The notes: generated from the sequence alone by a model not told the origin. Counted from the first letter of the stretch, positions 34,902 to 43,325 are shown. The stretch is DNA of 64,000 nucleotides from Cryomorphaceae bacterium (GCA_021298655.1 JAJTFK010000003.1:38297-102296); one strand, 5' to 3'. Program-made: numbers and translations.

Positions 34902-36485
34902 CTAGAATTCGCTCTTTTCGTGAAAAGCGAGCTTATCAAACTTTTCCTGAGTGAGCTGCAGGCCAAACTGGGAATCCGCCAGGAACACCAAACGTCCAAA
35001 CTTATCGTGGGCCAGCTGCCGGGCCTTCATGCGCTCGAGCTCCGCGAGCTGCGACGCATCCTTGCCCTCGACCCAAAGCGCTTTGTAGGCGGGGAAGGGT
35101 TCGTACGAACAGGTTGCGCCGTATTCGTGCTCGAGTCGGTACTGAATGACTTCGTACTGCAGCGCGCCCACGGTTCCGATGACCTTGCGCCCGTTGGCTA
35201 CCAGGGTAAAGAGCTGGGCAACCCCCTCGTCCATGAGCTGATCGACCCCCTTCGCCAACTGCTTGGCCTTCATGGGGTCGGCGTTGTTGATGAAGCGGAA
35301 GTGCTCGGGCGAAAACGACGGAATTCCACCAAAGTGCAGCACCTCACCGCCCGTCAGGCTGTCGCCAATGCGAAACAGCCCGGTGTCGGGCAACCCGACG
35401 ATGTCGCCGGGGTAGGCCTGCTCTACGACCTCGCGCTTACTCGCCAAAAAGGTCATGGGCGAGCTGAATTTCAGTGATTTGCCCTCGCGCACGTGGAGGT
35501 AGTTCGTGTTCCGCTCAAACACGCCGCTCACCACCTTCACGAAGGCAATCCGACTGCGGTGGTTGGGGTCAATATTGGCGTGGATTTTAAACACAAATCC
35601 GCTGAATTTGGATTCGCTGGGGTTGACCATGCGTTCGTCGGCCTGCTTGGGCTGCGGATGGGGCGCGATTTCGGCAAAGCAGTTGAGTAGCTCGCGCACT
35701 CCGAAGTTGTTGAGGGCGGACCCAAAAAAGACCGGCTGCAGGTCGCCGCGCAGGTAGGCGTCGTGATCAAACTCCGGATACACTCCGTGAACCAGTTCCA
35801 GCTCGTCGCGCAGGGTTTGCGCGGCCTGCGCACCAATTCGCTCCACCAACTCGGGGCTGCTCAAGTCGCTAAAGGCCACGCCTTCGGCGACTTTTTGTTT
35901 GGTAACCTGGTCGTAGATCAGAAGCGACTTAGACCAGAGGTCGTACACGCCCTGAAACTGCGCCCCCATACCAATAGGCCAGGAGAGCGGGCAGAGGCGG
36001 AGTCCGAGTTTTTGTTCGACCTCGTCGAGCAAGTCGAACGCATCGCGGCCCTCGCGGTCGAGCTTGTTGATGAATACGATAATGGGCGTCGAACGCATGC
36101 GGCAGACGTTCACGAGCTTCTCGGTCTGGGCTTCAACGCCCTTGGCCACATCGACCACCACAATGGCGCTGTCTACGGCGGTCAGGGTGCGGTAGGTGTC
36201 TTCGGCAAAGTCCTGGTGGCCGGGAGTATCGAGGATGTTGATGTGCTTCCCCTGATACTCAAAGGCCATTACGGATGTGGCAACCGAAATTCCGCGCTGC
36301 CGCTCAATTTCCATGAAGTCCGACGCCGCACCTTTTTTGATTTTGTTGCTCTTAACCGCGCCCGCCTCCTGAATGGCTCCGCCAAACAGCAAGAGTTTTT
36401 CGGTTAGCGTCGTTTTTCCCGCGTCGGGGTGCGAAACAATTCCAAATGTTCGGCGGCGCTCGAGCTCCGTGTGCAAATTCGACAT
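34902..36485 (-). CDS. prfC: Peptide chain release factor 3
   Basis: A 527-aa translational GTPase. HPDAGKTTLTEKLL (G1), DTPGHQDFAEDTYR (G3) and FINKLDREGRD (G4) are visible, with RF3-specific regions downstream. It recycles RF1/RF2 after termination. Start ATG 36485 (MSNLHTELERRRTFG) has a 20-nt leader with AAAGGA before it, one of the few Shine-Dalgarno-like sites here. Confidence 0.95.
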   Translation of the reverse strand: MSNLHTELERRRTFGIVSHPDAGKTTLTEKLLLFGGAIQEAGAVKSNKIKKGAASDFMEIERQRGISVATSVMAFEYQGKHINILDTPGHQDFAEDTYRTLTAVDSAIVVVDVAKGVEAQTEKLVNVCRMRSTPIIVFINKLDREGRDAFDLLDEVEQKLGLRLCPLSWPIGMGAQFQGVYDLWSKSLLIYDQVTKQKVAEGVAFSDLSSPELVERIGAQAAQTLRDELELVHGVYPEFDHDAYLRGDLQPVFFGSALNNFGVRELLNCFAEIAPHPQPKQADERMVNPSESKFSGFVFKIHANIDPNHRSRIAFVKVVSGVFERNTNYLHVREGKSLKFSSPMTFLASKREVVEQAYPGDIVGLPDTGLFRIGDSLTGGEVLHFGGIPSFSPEHFRFINNADPMKAKQLAKGVDQLMDEGVAQLFTLVANGRKVIGTVGALQYEVIQYRLEHEYGATCSYEPFPAYKALWVEGKDASQLAELERMKARQLAHDKFGRLVFLADSQFGLQLTQEKFDKLAFHEKSEF

Positions 36486-36505
36486 GTCCTTTAAATTGCG
36501 GTGCG

Positions 36506-36513
36506 CAAAGGTA
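36506..36513 (-). promoter_or_regulatory. -7 box TACCTTTG of prfC
   Basis: Exact TAnnTTTG match 20 nt before ATG 36485. Confidence 0.55.
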
Positions 36514-36560
36514 GGGCCTTCAACGCCGAACCTTTTGGGTCGAACTGGGTTTAAGCTACT

Positions 36561-37460
36561 ATGGAGTCGTCGTACAGCATCAAAGATTTGGAGCACCTCA
36601 CGGGCATTAAGGCCCACACGCTCCGTATTTGGGAGCAGCGCTACGAACTCGTCGTTCCCAAGCGGACCGATACCAATATTCGAACCTATTCGGACGAGGA
36701 CCTCAAAACCCTGTTGAATGTTGCGGTTCTGATTCAAAAAGGCTGGCGCATCAGCAAAATTGCGGACCTCAGCCGCGAGCAGCTCAACCAAAAGGTGCTG
36801 GAGGAGGCCTTGGAGCGGGGCAGCCAGTCCGCGCAGGTGACCCGGATGATCCAGGCCTGCATTGACTTGGATGAATTGACGTTTTCGCAAATTCTGGATG
36901 CGTCGATTCGCGAAGCAGGCGAGGAGCTCACCTTCACGCAGCTCGTGGGTGGGTTCATTCACCAGATTGGCTACATGTGGCAAACCGATGCCATCGGCGT
37001 GGCCCACGAACATTTTGCGAGCAACCTGATCAAGCAAAAGATGTACGCGGCCTTGGACCGCCTTACGGACCAGCGGATGAGCGCGAGCAAGCCGGCCATT
37101 GTGCTGTATTTGCCCCAGGATGAGCTGCACGAGCTCGGACTGCTCTACCTGCACTACCTGCTCAAATCTCGCGGCGAAGCGGTCGTGTACCTGGGCCAAT
37201 CGCTTCCGTTGGAGCACCTAACCCCGATATTCAAGCAATCGAATACGATTAAGTTGGTGGTAAGCGTTTGGACTACGCAGCCCCTTCGCGACCAACTCGA
37301 CCAGTACGCGGCGGATGCGCGTTCCATTTTTGGCGAAGTTCCGCTGTGGGTAACGGGGTTGTCGCCCTCGGAATGGTCAACCAACGATCCGTTGATCACG
37401 ATTTTCCCGAATCTAGCCAGCCTCGGTACCCAAATCACCGAGGTGAGCGTACGGATCTGA
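36561..37460 (+). CDS. MerR-family regulator with cobalamin-binding domain (CarH/LitR-like photoreceptor)
   Basis: A 299-aa protein. Residues 1-72 form a MerR winged helix (YSIKDLEHLTGIKAHTLRIW). A four-helix B12-capping domain follows with W140-x9-E150-H151, the signature that shields adenosylcobalamin in CarH. The C-terminal Rossmann part has E188-x-H190-x-x-G193, the lower-ligand motif. In CarH/LitR, light breaks the Co-C bond, the tetramer falls apart and repressed genes turn on. The residue after the Trp, a His in Thermus CarH that binds Co after light, is Gln141 here. It lies directly upstream of the sigma-crt-photolyase operon, its likely target. Confidence 0.85.
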   Translation: MESSYSIKDLEHLTGIKAHTLRIWEQRYELVVPKRTDTNIRTYSDEDLKTLLNVAVLIQKGWRISKIADLSREQLNQKVLEEALERGSQSAQVTRMIQACIDLDELTFSQILDASIREAGEELTFTQLVGGFIHQIGYMWQTDAIGVAHEHFASNLIKQKMYAALDRLTDQRMSASKPAIVLYLPQDELHELGLLYLHYLLKSRGEAVVYLGQSLPLEHLTPIFKQSNTIKLVVSVWTTQPLRDQLDQYAADARSIFGEVPLWVTGLSPSEWSTNDPLITIFPNLASLGTQITEVSVRI

Positions 37461-37481
37461 TCTTCAGCTTTTTGCTCCTTT

Positions 37482-37511
37482 AGTTTAATTTTTTTTCAAA
37501 AAGATTAAACA
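37482..37511. promoter_or_regulatory. Operator candidate, inverted repeat 1 (AGTTTAAT-N14-ATTAAACA)
   Basis: Half-sites at 37482-37489 and 37504-37511, one mismatch between the arms, 14-bp spacer. It repeats the geometry of the perfect repeat 54 bp downstream. Confidence 0.55.
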
Positions 37512-37533
37512 TAATTGCGGTGTCGGCACATTC

Positions 37534-37567
37534 TTTGTTTAACTTCGTGCTACAATGGTTAAACAAA
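37534..37567. promoter_or_regulatory. Operator candidate, inverted repeat 2 (TTTGTTTAAC-N14-GTTAAACAAA)
   Basis: Perfect 10-bp arms at 37534-37543 and 37558-37567 around a 14-bp spacer, ending 7 bp before the sigma-factor ATG. The spacer holds TACAAT, a possible -10. Half-site centres in both repeats are spaced 22, 32 and 22 bp, so all four face nearly the same side of the helix. Confidence 0.68.
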
Positions 37568-37574
37568 ACTAACG

Positions 37575-38087
37575 ATGCACCCGGACGCATTTGGCCCAGA
37601 AATCTACCAGCACGAGCACTTCCTTCGCGGTTTAGCGTTCAAACTGACGCGCCATTCTGAAGACGCTGAAGACCTTGTTCAAGAAACCTTCTACAAGGCG
37701 ATCAAGAATCAGGCAAAATACCAAGAGGGCACGAATCTTCGCGGGTGGCTTTATACCATTTTAAAAAACACCTTCATCAACAACTACCGCAAGAAGAAGA
37801 ACCAAAACACCTACGTGGACGACAGCGAGAACCAGTACGTGCTGGGTGGCATGATGGCCAACCGAGAAGACGAGGCCGACAGTCCCTACGAGCTCGCCAA
37901 CATCATGGGTCGGATCGAGAATGTGGAACGCACCTACCTCGATGCCTTTATGATGTACTTCAACGGCTACAAATACGAAGAAATTGCCGATCAAATGGGC
38001 ATTCCCTTGGGTACCGTGAAAAGTCGTATCTTCTTAGCGCGCCGGAAAATGATGGATCAGCTGCGCGGAATACGTGATTCCGAATAA
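37575..38087 (+). CDS. ECF-type RNA polymerase sigma factor
   Basis: A 170-aa sigma-70 family protein. Region 2 has DAEDLVQETFYKAIKN and NLRGWLYTILKNTFINNYRK. Region 4 has GYKYEEIADQMGIPLGTVKSRIFLARRKM. There is no anti-sigma gene nearby, so activity is probably set by transcription from the MerR-controlled promoter, as for LitS with LitR in Streptomyces (inference by analogy). First gene of a tightly packed operon; crtI follows after 3 bp. Confidence 0.92.
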   Translation: MHPDAFGPEIYQHEHFLRGLAFKLTRHSEDAEDLVQETFYKAIKNQAKYQEGTNLRGWLYTILKNTFINNYRKKKNQNTYVDDSENQYVLGGMMANREDEADSPYELANIMGRIENVERTYLDAFMMYFNGYKYEEIADQMGIPLGTVKSRIFLARRKMMDQLRGIRDSE

Positions 38088-38090
38088 CCC

Positions 38091-39566
38091 GTGAAGAAAA
38101 GAGCCGTAGTGATTGGTTCCGGTTTTGCCGGAATGTCAAGTGCCTCCTACCTGGCGCAGGCAGGGTACGACGTGGTTGTTCTCGAGATGCACGACGGTCC
38201 CGGCGGACGCGGTCGTCAGTGGTCCAGCGAGGGCTTCACCTTTGATTTGGGTCCATCTTTTTATTGGATGCCCGATGTGTTTGAAACGTTTTTTGGGCAC
38301 TTCGGTAAAAAAACCAGCGACTACTACGAGCTTCGCCGGCTCGACCCCTCGTACACCATTTACTTTGAAGACGGCCCCATGCCCATTCCCGCTTCGATGC
38401 ACGAAATCGAGGCCCTTTTTGAGCGGCTGGAGCCGGGATCCGCAGCGAGGTTGCGCACATTCTTAGCGGATGCGGAATACAAATACCGCGTGGGCATTGA
38501 CGACCTCGTTCGCAAGCCGTCCCGCAGCGTTTTTGAGTTTGCCGACCTTCGGATTTTAACGGGGCTCCTTCGAATGGACCTCCTTCGCAGCATTCGCAGC
38601 AGCATTGCCAAGGTGGTTACCCATCCCAAATTGCGCCAGCTTCTTGAGTTTCCCGTGCTGTTTTTAGGGGCCACGCCGAGCAATACCCCCGCGCTCTACA
38701 GCCTGATGAACTACTCGGATTTTGCCCAGGGAACGTGGTATCCAATGGGCGGAATGTACTCCGTGGTCAAGGGTTTTCACCGGTTGGCCGTGGAGCAGGG
38801 AGTGCGCTTTGAATTCAATCGCGAAGTCACCGGATTTCGCTACGAGGGGCGCAAGGTAACCGGAGTATACACCGGCGAGGTCTGCTGGGATGCCGACGTG
38901 GTGGTGGCCTCCGCGGACTATGCCCACGTGGAGCAAAAGCTCCTTAAGCCGGAGTTTCGCAGGTACTCGGAATCCTACTGGACCAAGCGAAAAATGGCAC
39001 CCTCTGCGTTCATGTACTACTTGGGTCTGGATACCAAACTTCCCAATCTCGAACACCACACGCTCTTTTTTGACTCGGATTTTGATACCCACGCGGACGC
39101 CATCTACACGCACCCGCGTTGGCCCGAAAAGCCCTTGTTTTACTTGAGTATTGCGTCGGCAACCGACCTGACGGCTGCGCCCGAAGGCAAGGAGGCCTTG
39201 GTGATCCTGATTCCCATGGCTACGGGTCTGGAAGACGACGACGCGACCCGAGAGCGCTACCTAAACATGGTCGCCGAACGCATGCAGGCCCAGATAGGCG
39301 TAGACATTCGGGATCACATTATTCTGAAGCGTACGTTTGCCTACCGCGATTTCGTGAAGGATTACCATGCGCACCGCGGAAACGCCTACGGTCTCGCAAA
39401 CACCCTAGATCAGACTGCAATCCTTAAGCCCAGCCTCAAGAGCAAGTTGGACAACCTGTACTTCGCGGGTCAGCTAACGGTTCCGGGGCCAGGCGTACCG
39501 CCCTGCATCATTTCCGGGGAAGTTGTCGCTCGCGAAATCACCAAAGAACACCCCACCACGGCATGA
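38091..39566 (+). CDS. crtI: Phytoene desaturase CrtI
   Basis: A 491-aa flavoprotein. VVIGSGFAGMSSASYLAQAG is the FAD dinucleotide-binding motif, and GPGGRGRQW with FDLGPSFYWMPD follow. The C-terminal QLTVPGPGVPPCIISGEVV is the carotenoid-desaturase signature. It converts colourless phytoene to coloured lycopene or neurosporene. The start is GTG 38091. It overlaps crtB by 4 bp (ATGA). Confidence 0.93.
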   Translation: MKKRAVVIGSGFAGMSSASYLAQAGYDVVVLEMHDGPGGRGRQWSSEGFTFDLGPSFYWMPDVFETFFGHFGKKTSDYYELRRLDPSYTIYFEDGPMPIPASMHEIEALFERLEPGSAARLRTFLADAEYKYRVGIDDLVRKPSRSVFEFADLRILTGLLRMDLLRSIRSSIAKVVTHPKLRQLLEFPVLFLGATPSNTPALYSLMNYSDFAQGTWYPMGGMYSVVKGFHRLAVEQGVRFEFNREVTGFRYEGRKVTGVYTGEVCWDADVVVASADYAHVEQKLLKPEFRRYSESYWTKRKMAPSAFMYYLGLDTKLPNLEHHTLFFDSDFDTHADAIYTHPRWPEKPLFYLSIASATDLTAAPEGKEALVILIPMATGLEDDDATRERYLNMVAERMQAQIGVDIRDHIILKRTFAYRDFVKDYHAHRGNAYGLANTLDQTAILKPSLKSKLDNLYFAGQLTVPGPGVPPCIISGEVVAREITKEHPTTA

Positions 39567-40399
39567 TGGATCTCTACACCAAAACGTCCATTCGATCGAG
39601 TAAGGACATTACGAAGGCCTACTCAACCTCTTTTTCATTGGGGATTTTGGGGCTTTCCAAACCCCTGCGCGATCCCATTTACGCCATTTACGGATTTGTT
39701 CGCGTAGCCGACGAAATCGTAGACACGTTTCACGGAAGCAACCAGCGCGATTTGCTCGCGCGATTCTGGGCCGATACCGATCGGGCCATTGACGAAGGAA
39801 TCTCCACGAACCCCGTTCTTCATGCGTTTCAGTACGTAGTCAACCGCTACCAAATTGATCGCGGCCTGATTAATACGTTTCTGCGGTCCATGGAGATGGA
39901 TTTGGACGATCGGACCTACGACCAATCGGCCTACGAACAGTACATTTTGGGCAGTGCCGAAGTGGTGGGATTGATGTGCTTGAAGGTATTTGTAAAGGGC
40001 GACCAGCAGACCTACGAAGCGCTGACGCCGTTCGCCATGAAGTTGGGCTCGGCATTCCAAAAAATCAATTTTTTGCGCGACGTCGCGGCGGACTTTTCCA
40101 CCCTGGGTCGAACCTACTTCCCGAACGTGGACTTGAGCACCTTTGACGACGACGCCAAAATGGCTATTGAGCGCGACATCGAACGCGACTTCCGCAAGGG
40201 ATACGAAGGAATTCTGCTCCTGCCCAAAGGATCGCGCTTTGGGGTCTACATCGCCTACATGTACTACTACGCGCTGTTTCAAAAAATCATGCGCACGCCG
40301 TCGTCCGAAGTATTTTCGGCCCGAATCCGCATTAGTAACCGCAAGAAATACCGACTTTTCGCGAGCTCGTTCGTACGGCACGCGCTGAATCTACTGTAA
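39563..40399 (+). CDS. crtB: Phytoene synthase CrtB
   Basis: A 278-aa squalene/phytoene synthase. YGFVRVADEIVDTFH carries the first Asp-rich DxxxD motif, and LRDVAADFSTLGRTYFP the second. It joins two geranylgeranyl diphosphates to phytoene, the substrate of CrtI. Two ATGs (39563, 39566) are possible. No crtE, lycopene cyclase or hydroxylase gene is in the window. Confidence 0.93.
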   Translation: MMDLYTKTSIRSSKDITKAYSTSFSLGILGLSKPLRDPIYAIYGFVRVADEIVDTFHGSNQRDLLARFWADTDRAIDEGISTNPVLHAFQYVVNRYQIDRGLINTFLRSMEMDLDDRTYDQSAYEQYILGSAEVVGLMCLKVFVKGDQQTYEALTPFAMKLGSAFQKINFLRDVAADFSTLGRTYFPNVDLSTFDDDAKMAIERDIERDFRKGYEGILLLPKGSRFGVYIAYMYYYALFQKIMRTPSSEVFSARIRISNRKKYRLFASSFVRHALNLL

Positions 40400-40924
40400 A
40401 TGGAAACCGTTATCCTCGTCAACCCGGCCGATGAGCCGATTGGACGGATGGAGAAGTTAGAAGCGCATCGGCTTGGACTCCTTCACCGTGCCTTTTCCGT
40501 GTTTTTGTTCAACGAACGCGGAGAAACCCTGCTCCAGCAGCGCGCCGCGACCAAATACCATTCTCCGCTGCTTTGGACGAATTCCTGCTGCAGCCACCAA
40601 CGCGAAAACGAGTCCAGTCTGGAAGCGGCCATGCGTCGCTTGGGCGAGGAGCTTGGGATCGATCCGAGTGGGGTTTCCGATCTGCGCGAAGCATTTTGGT
40701 TCATTTACCGTGCGGAGTTCGACAACGGATTGACCGAACACGAACTGGATCACGTCATTATGGGCACCTACCAGGGGCCAATCACACTAGATCCGTCTGA
40801 GGTTCAGTCTGTTCGGTGGATTTCCATGCCGGATTTAGCACGCGAGATGCAGGAGCACCCCGAGCAGTTCACGGCCTGGTTTCGGATCATTTTTACGGAA
40901 TACGTAGCGCATTTAACCCAATGA
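40400..40924 (+). CDS. idi: Isopentenyl-diphosphate delta-isomerase, type I
   Basis: A 174-aa Nudix-fold enzyme. The active cysteine is in LLWTNSCCSHQRENE; the catalytic Glu region is NGLTEHELDHVIMG; FSVFLFNERGETLLQQRA opens the fold. It balances IPP and DMAPP for isoprenoid chains. Its ATG directly follows the crtB stop codon with no gap, and its stop overlaps the pterin synthase by ATGA, so it boosts precursor supply together with crtB and crtI. Confidence 0.94.
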   Translation: METVILVNPADEPIGRMEKLEAHRLGLLHRAFSVFLFNERGETLLQQRAATKYHSPLLWTNSCCSHQRENESSLEAAMRRLGEELGIDPSGVSDLREAFWFIYRAEFDNGLTEHELDHVIMGTYQGPITLDPSEVQSVRWISMPDLAREMQEHPEQFTAWFRIIFTEYVAHLTQ

Positions 40925-41349
40925 ACACCAAGTCTCCTCGGGTTTCGGTTAGCCGACATGCCCACTTCAATGCAGCGCATCGCCTCTACGTTAAGTCCTG
41001 GTCCGATGAACAGAATGCCTCCCAGTTTGGCGCCTGCGCCAATCCGAAGTACCACGGCCACAACTACGAACTGATTGTGCGCCTAACCGGACCGGTAGAC
41101 CCCGTTACGGGCTACGTCTTCGATTTGGGACGGCTTTCGGATTTGATTAAATCCGAAGTAGAGGCGCGACTGGACCACCGAAACCTCAACGAAGAGGTGG
41201 CCGAATTTTACGACTGCGTTCCTTCTGCAGAGAACATTTCCGTAGTGATCTGGAATTGGCTCCGTCCACATTTGCCCGCAGGTCTTGGGCTGCACGTTAC
41301 CCTTTATGAAACCCCCCGAAATTTTGTTGAATACGATGGCGCAGAATAA
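40921..41349 (+). CDS. 6-pyruvoyl/6-carboxy-tetrahydropterin synthase family protein
   Basis: A 142-aa PTPS/QueD-fold enzyme. Zinc ligands are in AHFNAAHRLY and YHGHNYEL; the catalytic Cys is in FGACANPKYHGH; PSAENISVVIWNWL and VTLYETPRNFVEYDG are conserved. PTPS converts dihydroneopterin triphosphate, the FolE product, to pyruvoyl-tetrahydropterin; QueD makes carboxy-tetrahydropterin for queuosine. Which one cannot be decided from sequence. Its place just before folE in a photolyase operon favours a pterin cofactor; queE lies 10 kb away. Confidence 0.85.
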   Translation: MNTKSPRVSVSRHAHFNAAHRLYVKSWSDEQNASQFGACANPKYHGHNYELIVRLTGPVDPVTGYVFDLGRLSDLIKSEVEARLDHRNLNEEVAEFYDCVPSAENISVVIWNWLRPHLPAGLGLHVTLYETPRNFVEYDGAE

Positions 41350-42007
41350 ATCATTTCACGGAACCCCAATTGCCAACGGCATCAAGCCGGCCAATGCACG
41401 GCACCTGTCAACGCCCACGGTAGAAGAATACCTGCTGCAGCCGGACGCCGAAAAGATTGAGCGCATTGCGCAAAAATTTGGCGAAATCATGGACATTCTC
41501 GGCCTGGACCGGACCGACGATTCGCTCAAAGACACCCCCAAAAGGGTGGCCAAAATGTTTGTGCTGGAGCAGTTTGCCGGACTTAATCCGCTCAATAAAC
41601 CCGAGGTTACGCTGTTTGAAAATCGCTACCACTACGAAGAAATGATTCTGGAGCGGAACATCACGGTGCACTCGACCTGCGAACACCACTTCGTGCCCAT
41701 TTTGGGATTTTGCCACGTGGCCTACTTTGCGTCAGGCCAGGTGGTTGGCCTCTCCAAGTTAAACCGAATTGTTCGGTACTTTGCCAAGCGCCCGCAGGTT
41801 CAGGAGCGCCTAACCGAGCAAATCGCGGCCGAGCTCAAAAAGGTGCTTCGCACCGAAGACGTAGCAGTCTACCTGGATGCCGAACACCTCTGCGTGAAGA
41901 TGCGGGGCGTTGAGGACGCGCACAGCTCTACCGTAACCAGTCACTTTAGCGGGAAATTCCAAGAGCCCGCGGTACGTGCGGAATTTTTGCAGGCCATACG
42001 AGGTTAG
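41336..42007 (+). CDS. folE: GTP cyclohydrolase I FolE
   Basis: A 223-aa type I enzyme. The zinc and active-site region is STCEHHFVPILGFCHVAYF, with VVGLSKLNRIVRYFAKRPQVQERLTEQ and EHLCVKMRGV downstream. It converts GTP to dihydroneopterin triphosphate, the entry to folate and biopterin. ATG 41336 overlaps the previous gene by 14 nt; longer upstream starts read through it. folE with photolyase also occurs in LitR regulons of other phyla, from general knowledge. Confidence 0.95.
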   Translation: MAQNKSFHGTPIANGIKPANARHLSTPTVEEYLLQPDAEKIERIAQKFGEIMDILGLDRTDDSLKDTPKRVAKMFVLEQFAGLNPLNKPEVTLFENRYHYEEMILERNITVHSTCEHHFVPILGFCHVAYFASGQVVGLSKLNRIVRYFAKRPQVQERLTEQIAAELKKVLRTEDVAVYLDAEHLCVKMRGVEDAHSSTVTSHFSGKFQEPAVRAEFLQAIRG

Positions 42008-42011
42008 TTTC

Positions 42012-43325
42012 GTGGTACTTTTTTGGTTTCGGCGTGATTTGAGGCTTGACGACAACGCTGGCCTCAAAAAGGCCTTAGAAATGGGTATGCCCGTTCAGCC
42101 GGTTTTTGTTTTTGATCGCAGCATCCTGGATCGGCTTGAGGATCGAAAAGATGCCCGCGTTCAGTTCATCCACGAACAGGTTACGAAGCTCGACGAGTCC
42201 CTTCGCAAACTGGGCGGTTGCCTTTGGTGTGCCTACGGAACCCCTGAAGAAGCCCATCGGGACTGGTTGAATCGGTATCCGGAGGTACAAGGGGTAGTTT
42301 CCAACCGAGACTACGAACCCTATGCCCGCACCAGGGATCAGCGCCTTGAAGCGATGTACCGCGAATCCGGGCGCTGGTTTGTGGGGGCAAAGGATCAGGT
42401 GATTTTTGAGAAAAACGAGGTGGTCAAAGACGACGGAACCCCGTATACCGTGTTCACTCCCTACAGCCGAAAGTGGAAGGCCCGCTTGCTCGCTCAGGGT
42501 GTTCCGACCCATGATTCGTTGGAACGTTTGCCCAATGGCGTACGACGGGGTCAAGAGGCACCTTCCGTTCCCACATTGTCTCAGATGGGGTTTGAGCCCT
42601 CGTCGCTTCCTGTTCCGCCCATGACGTGGGACAGCAGGCGTCTGGCGGAGTATGCGCGATTGCGCGATACGCCGTCGCAGGAGCAGGGGACCACGCGCCT
42701 CGGAATCCACCTTCGTTTTGGTACCCTCAGCGTGCGCAAGCTGCTGCTCGCGTCGCAGCAACTGAGCGAGACCTTCGTTAACGAATTGATTTGGCGGGAC
42801 TTTTATCAGATGGTTCTCTACTACGAGCCCGAAAGTCCGTTTAAAGCGATTAAACCCGCGTACGACCGAATCGAGTGGGAGCGAAACGAAGCGCACTTTG
42901 AACGCTGGTGTTCGGGCCAAACAGGCTACCCCCTAGTGGATGCCGGAATGCGGCAGCTCAACGCAACCGGGTTCATGCACAACCGGGTCCGCATGGTCAC
43001 GGCAAGTTTTCTCACCAAGCACCTGCTCATTGATTGGCGCTGGGGAGAAGCCTACTTTGCCCAAAAGCTGCTGGATTTTGATTTAGCGAGCAACGTAGGC
43101 GGGTGGCAGTGGGCCAGCGGCTCGGGAAACGACGCGGCGCCGTACTTCCGGATTTTCAATCCGCAGAGCCAACTGGAAAAATTTGACAAGGACCTGCGCT
43201 ACGTGCGCACCTGGGTACCCGAGTTCGGTACCGATGCCTACCCGAAACCGATGGTAGACCACGCCTGGGCACGGCAACGCTGCCTGGAGCGCTATAAGTC
43301 GGGTCTTGCTCAGGCTCAGTCCTGA
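42012..43325 (+). CDS. phr: Deoxyribodipyrimidine photolyase (class I CPD photolyase/cryptochrome family)
   Basis: A 437-aa protein with a GTG start 4 bp after folE. The N-terminal antenna domain opens WFRRDLRLDDN. The FAD domain has the substrate and Trp-rich region LVDAGMRQLNATGFMHNRVR and GGWQWASGSGNDAAPYFR then FNPQSQ, as in class I CPD photolyases. It repairs UV-induced pyrimidine dimers using blue light, with FAD and an antenna such as methenyl-tetrahydrofolate. Its 3' end overlaps the convergent gene by 10 bp. Last gene of the light operon. Confidence 0.93.
   Translation: MVLFWFRRDLRLDDNAGLKKALEMGMPVQPVFVFDRSILDRLEDRKDARVQFIHEQVTKLDESLRKLGGCLWCAYGTPEEAHRDWLNRYPEVQGVVSNRDYEPYARTRDQRLEAMYRESGRWFVGAKDQVIFEKNEVVKDDGTPYTVFTPYSRKWKARLLAQGVPTHDSLERLPNGVRRGQEAPSVPTLSQMGFEPSSLPVPPMTWDSRRLAEYARLRDTPSQEQGTTRLGIHLRFGTLSVRKLLLASQQLSETFVNELIWRDFYQMVLYYEPESPFKAIKPAYDRIEWERNEAHFERWCSGQTGYPLVDAGMRQLNATGFMHNRVRMVTASFLTKHLLIDWRWGEAYFAQKLLDFDLASNVGGWQWASGSGNDAAPYFRIFNPQSQLEKFDKDLRYVRTWVPEFGTDAYPKPMVDHAWARQRCLERYKSGLAQAQS

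Noticed and set aside
36549..36554. GTTTAA just before the merR gene as an autoregulatory site
   Set aside because: One six-base core without a partner; expected often by chance.
34902..37217. 771-aa version of RF3
   Set aside because: The extra N-terminus is antisense to the merR gene; family start and leader place the true start at 36485.
42840..42858. GTTTAAA...ATTAAAC inside the photolyase gene
   Set aside because: Lies within coding sequence with a spacing unlike the crt operators; explained by the codons.
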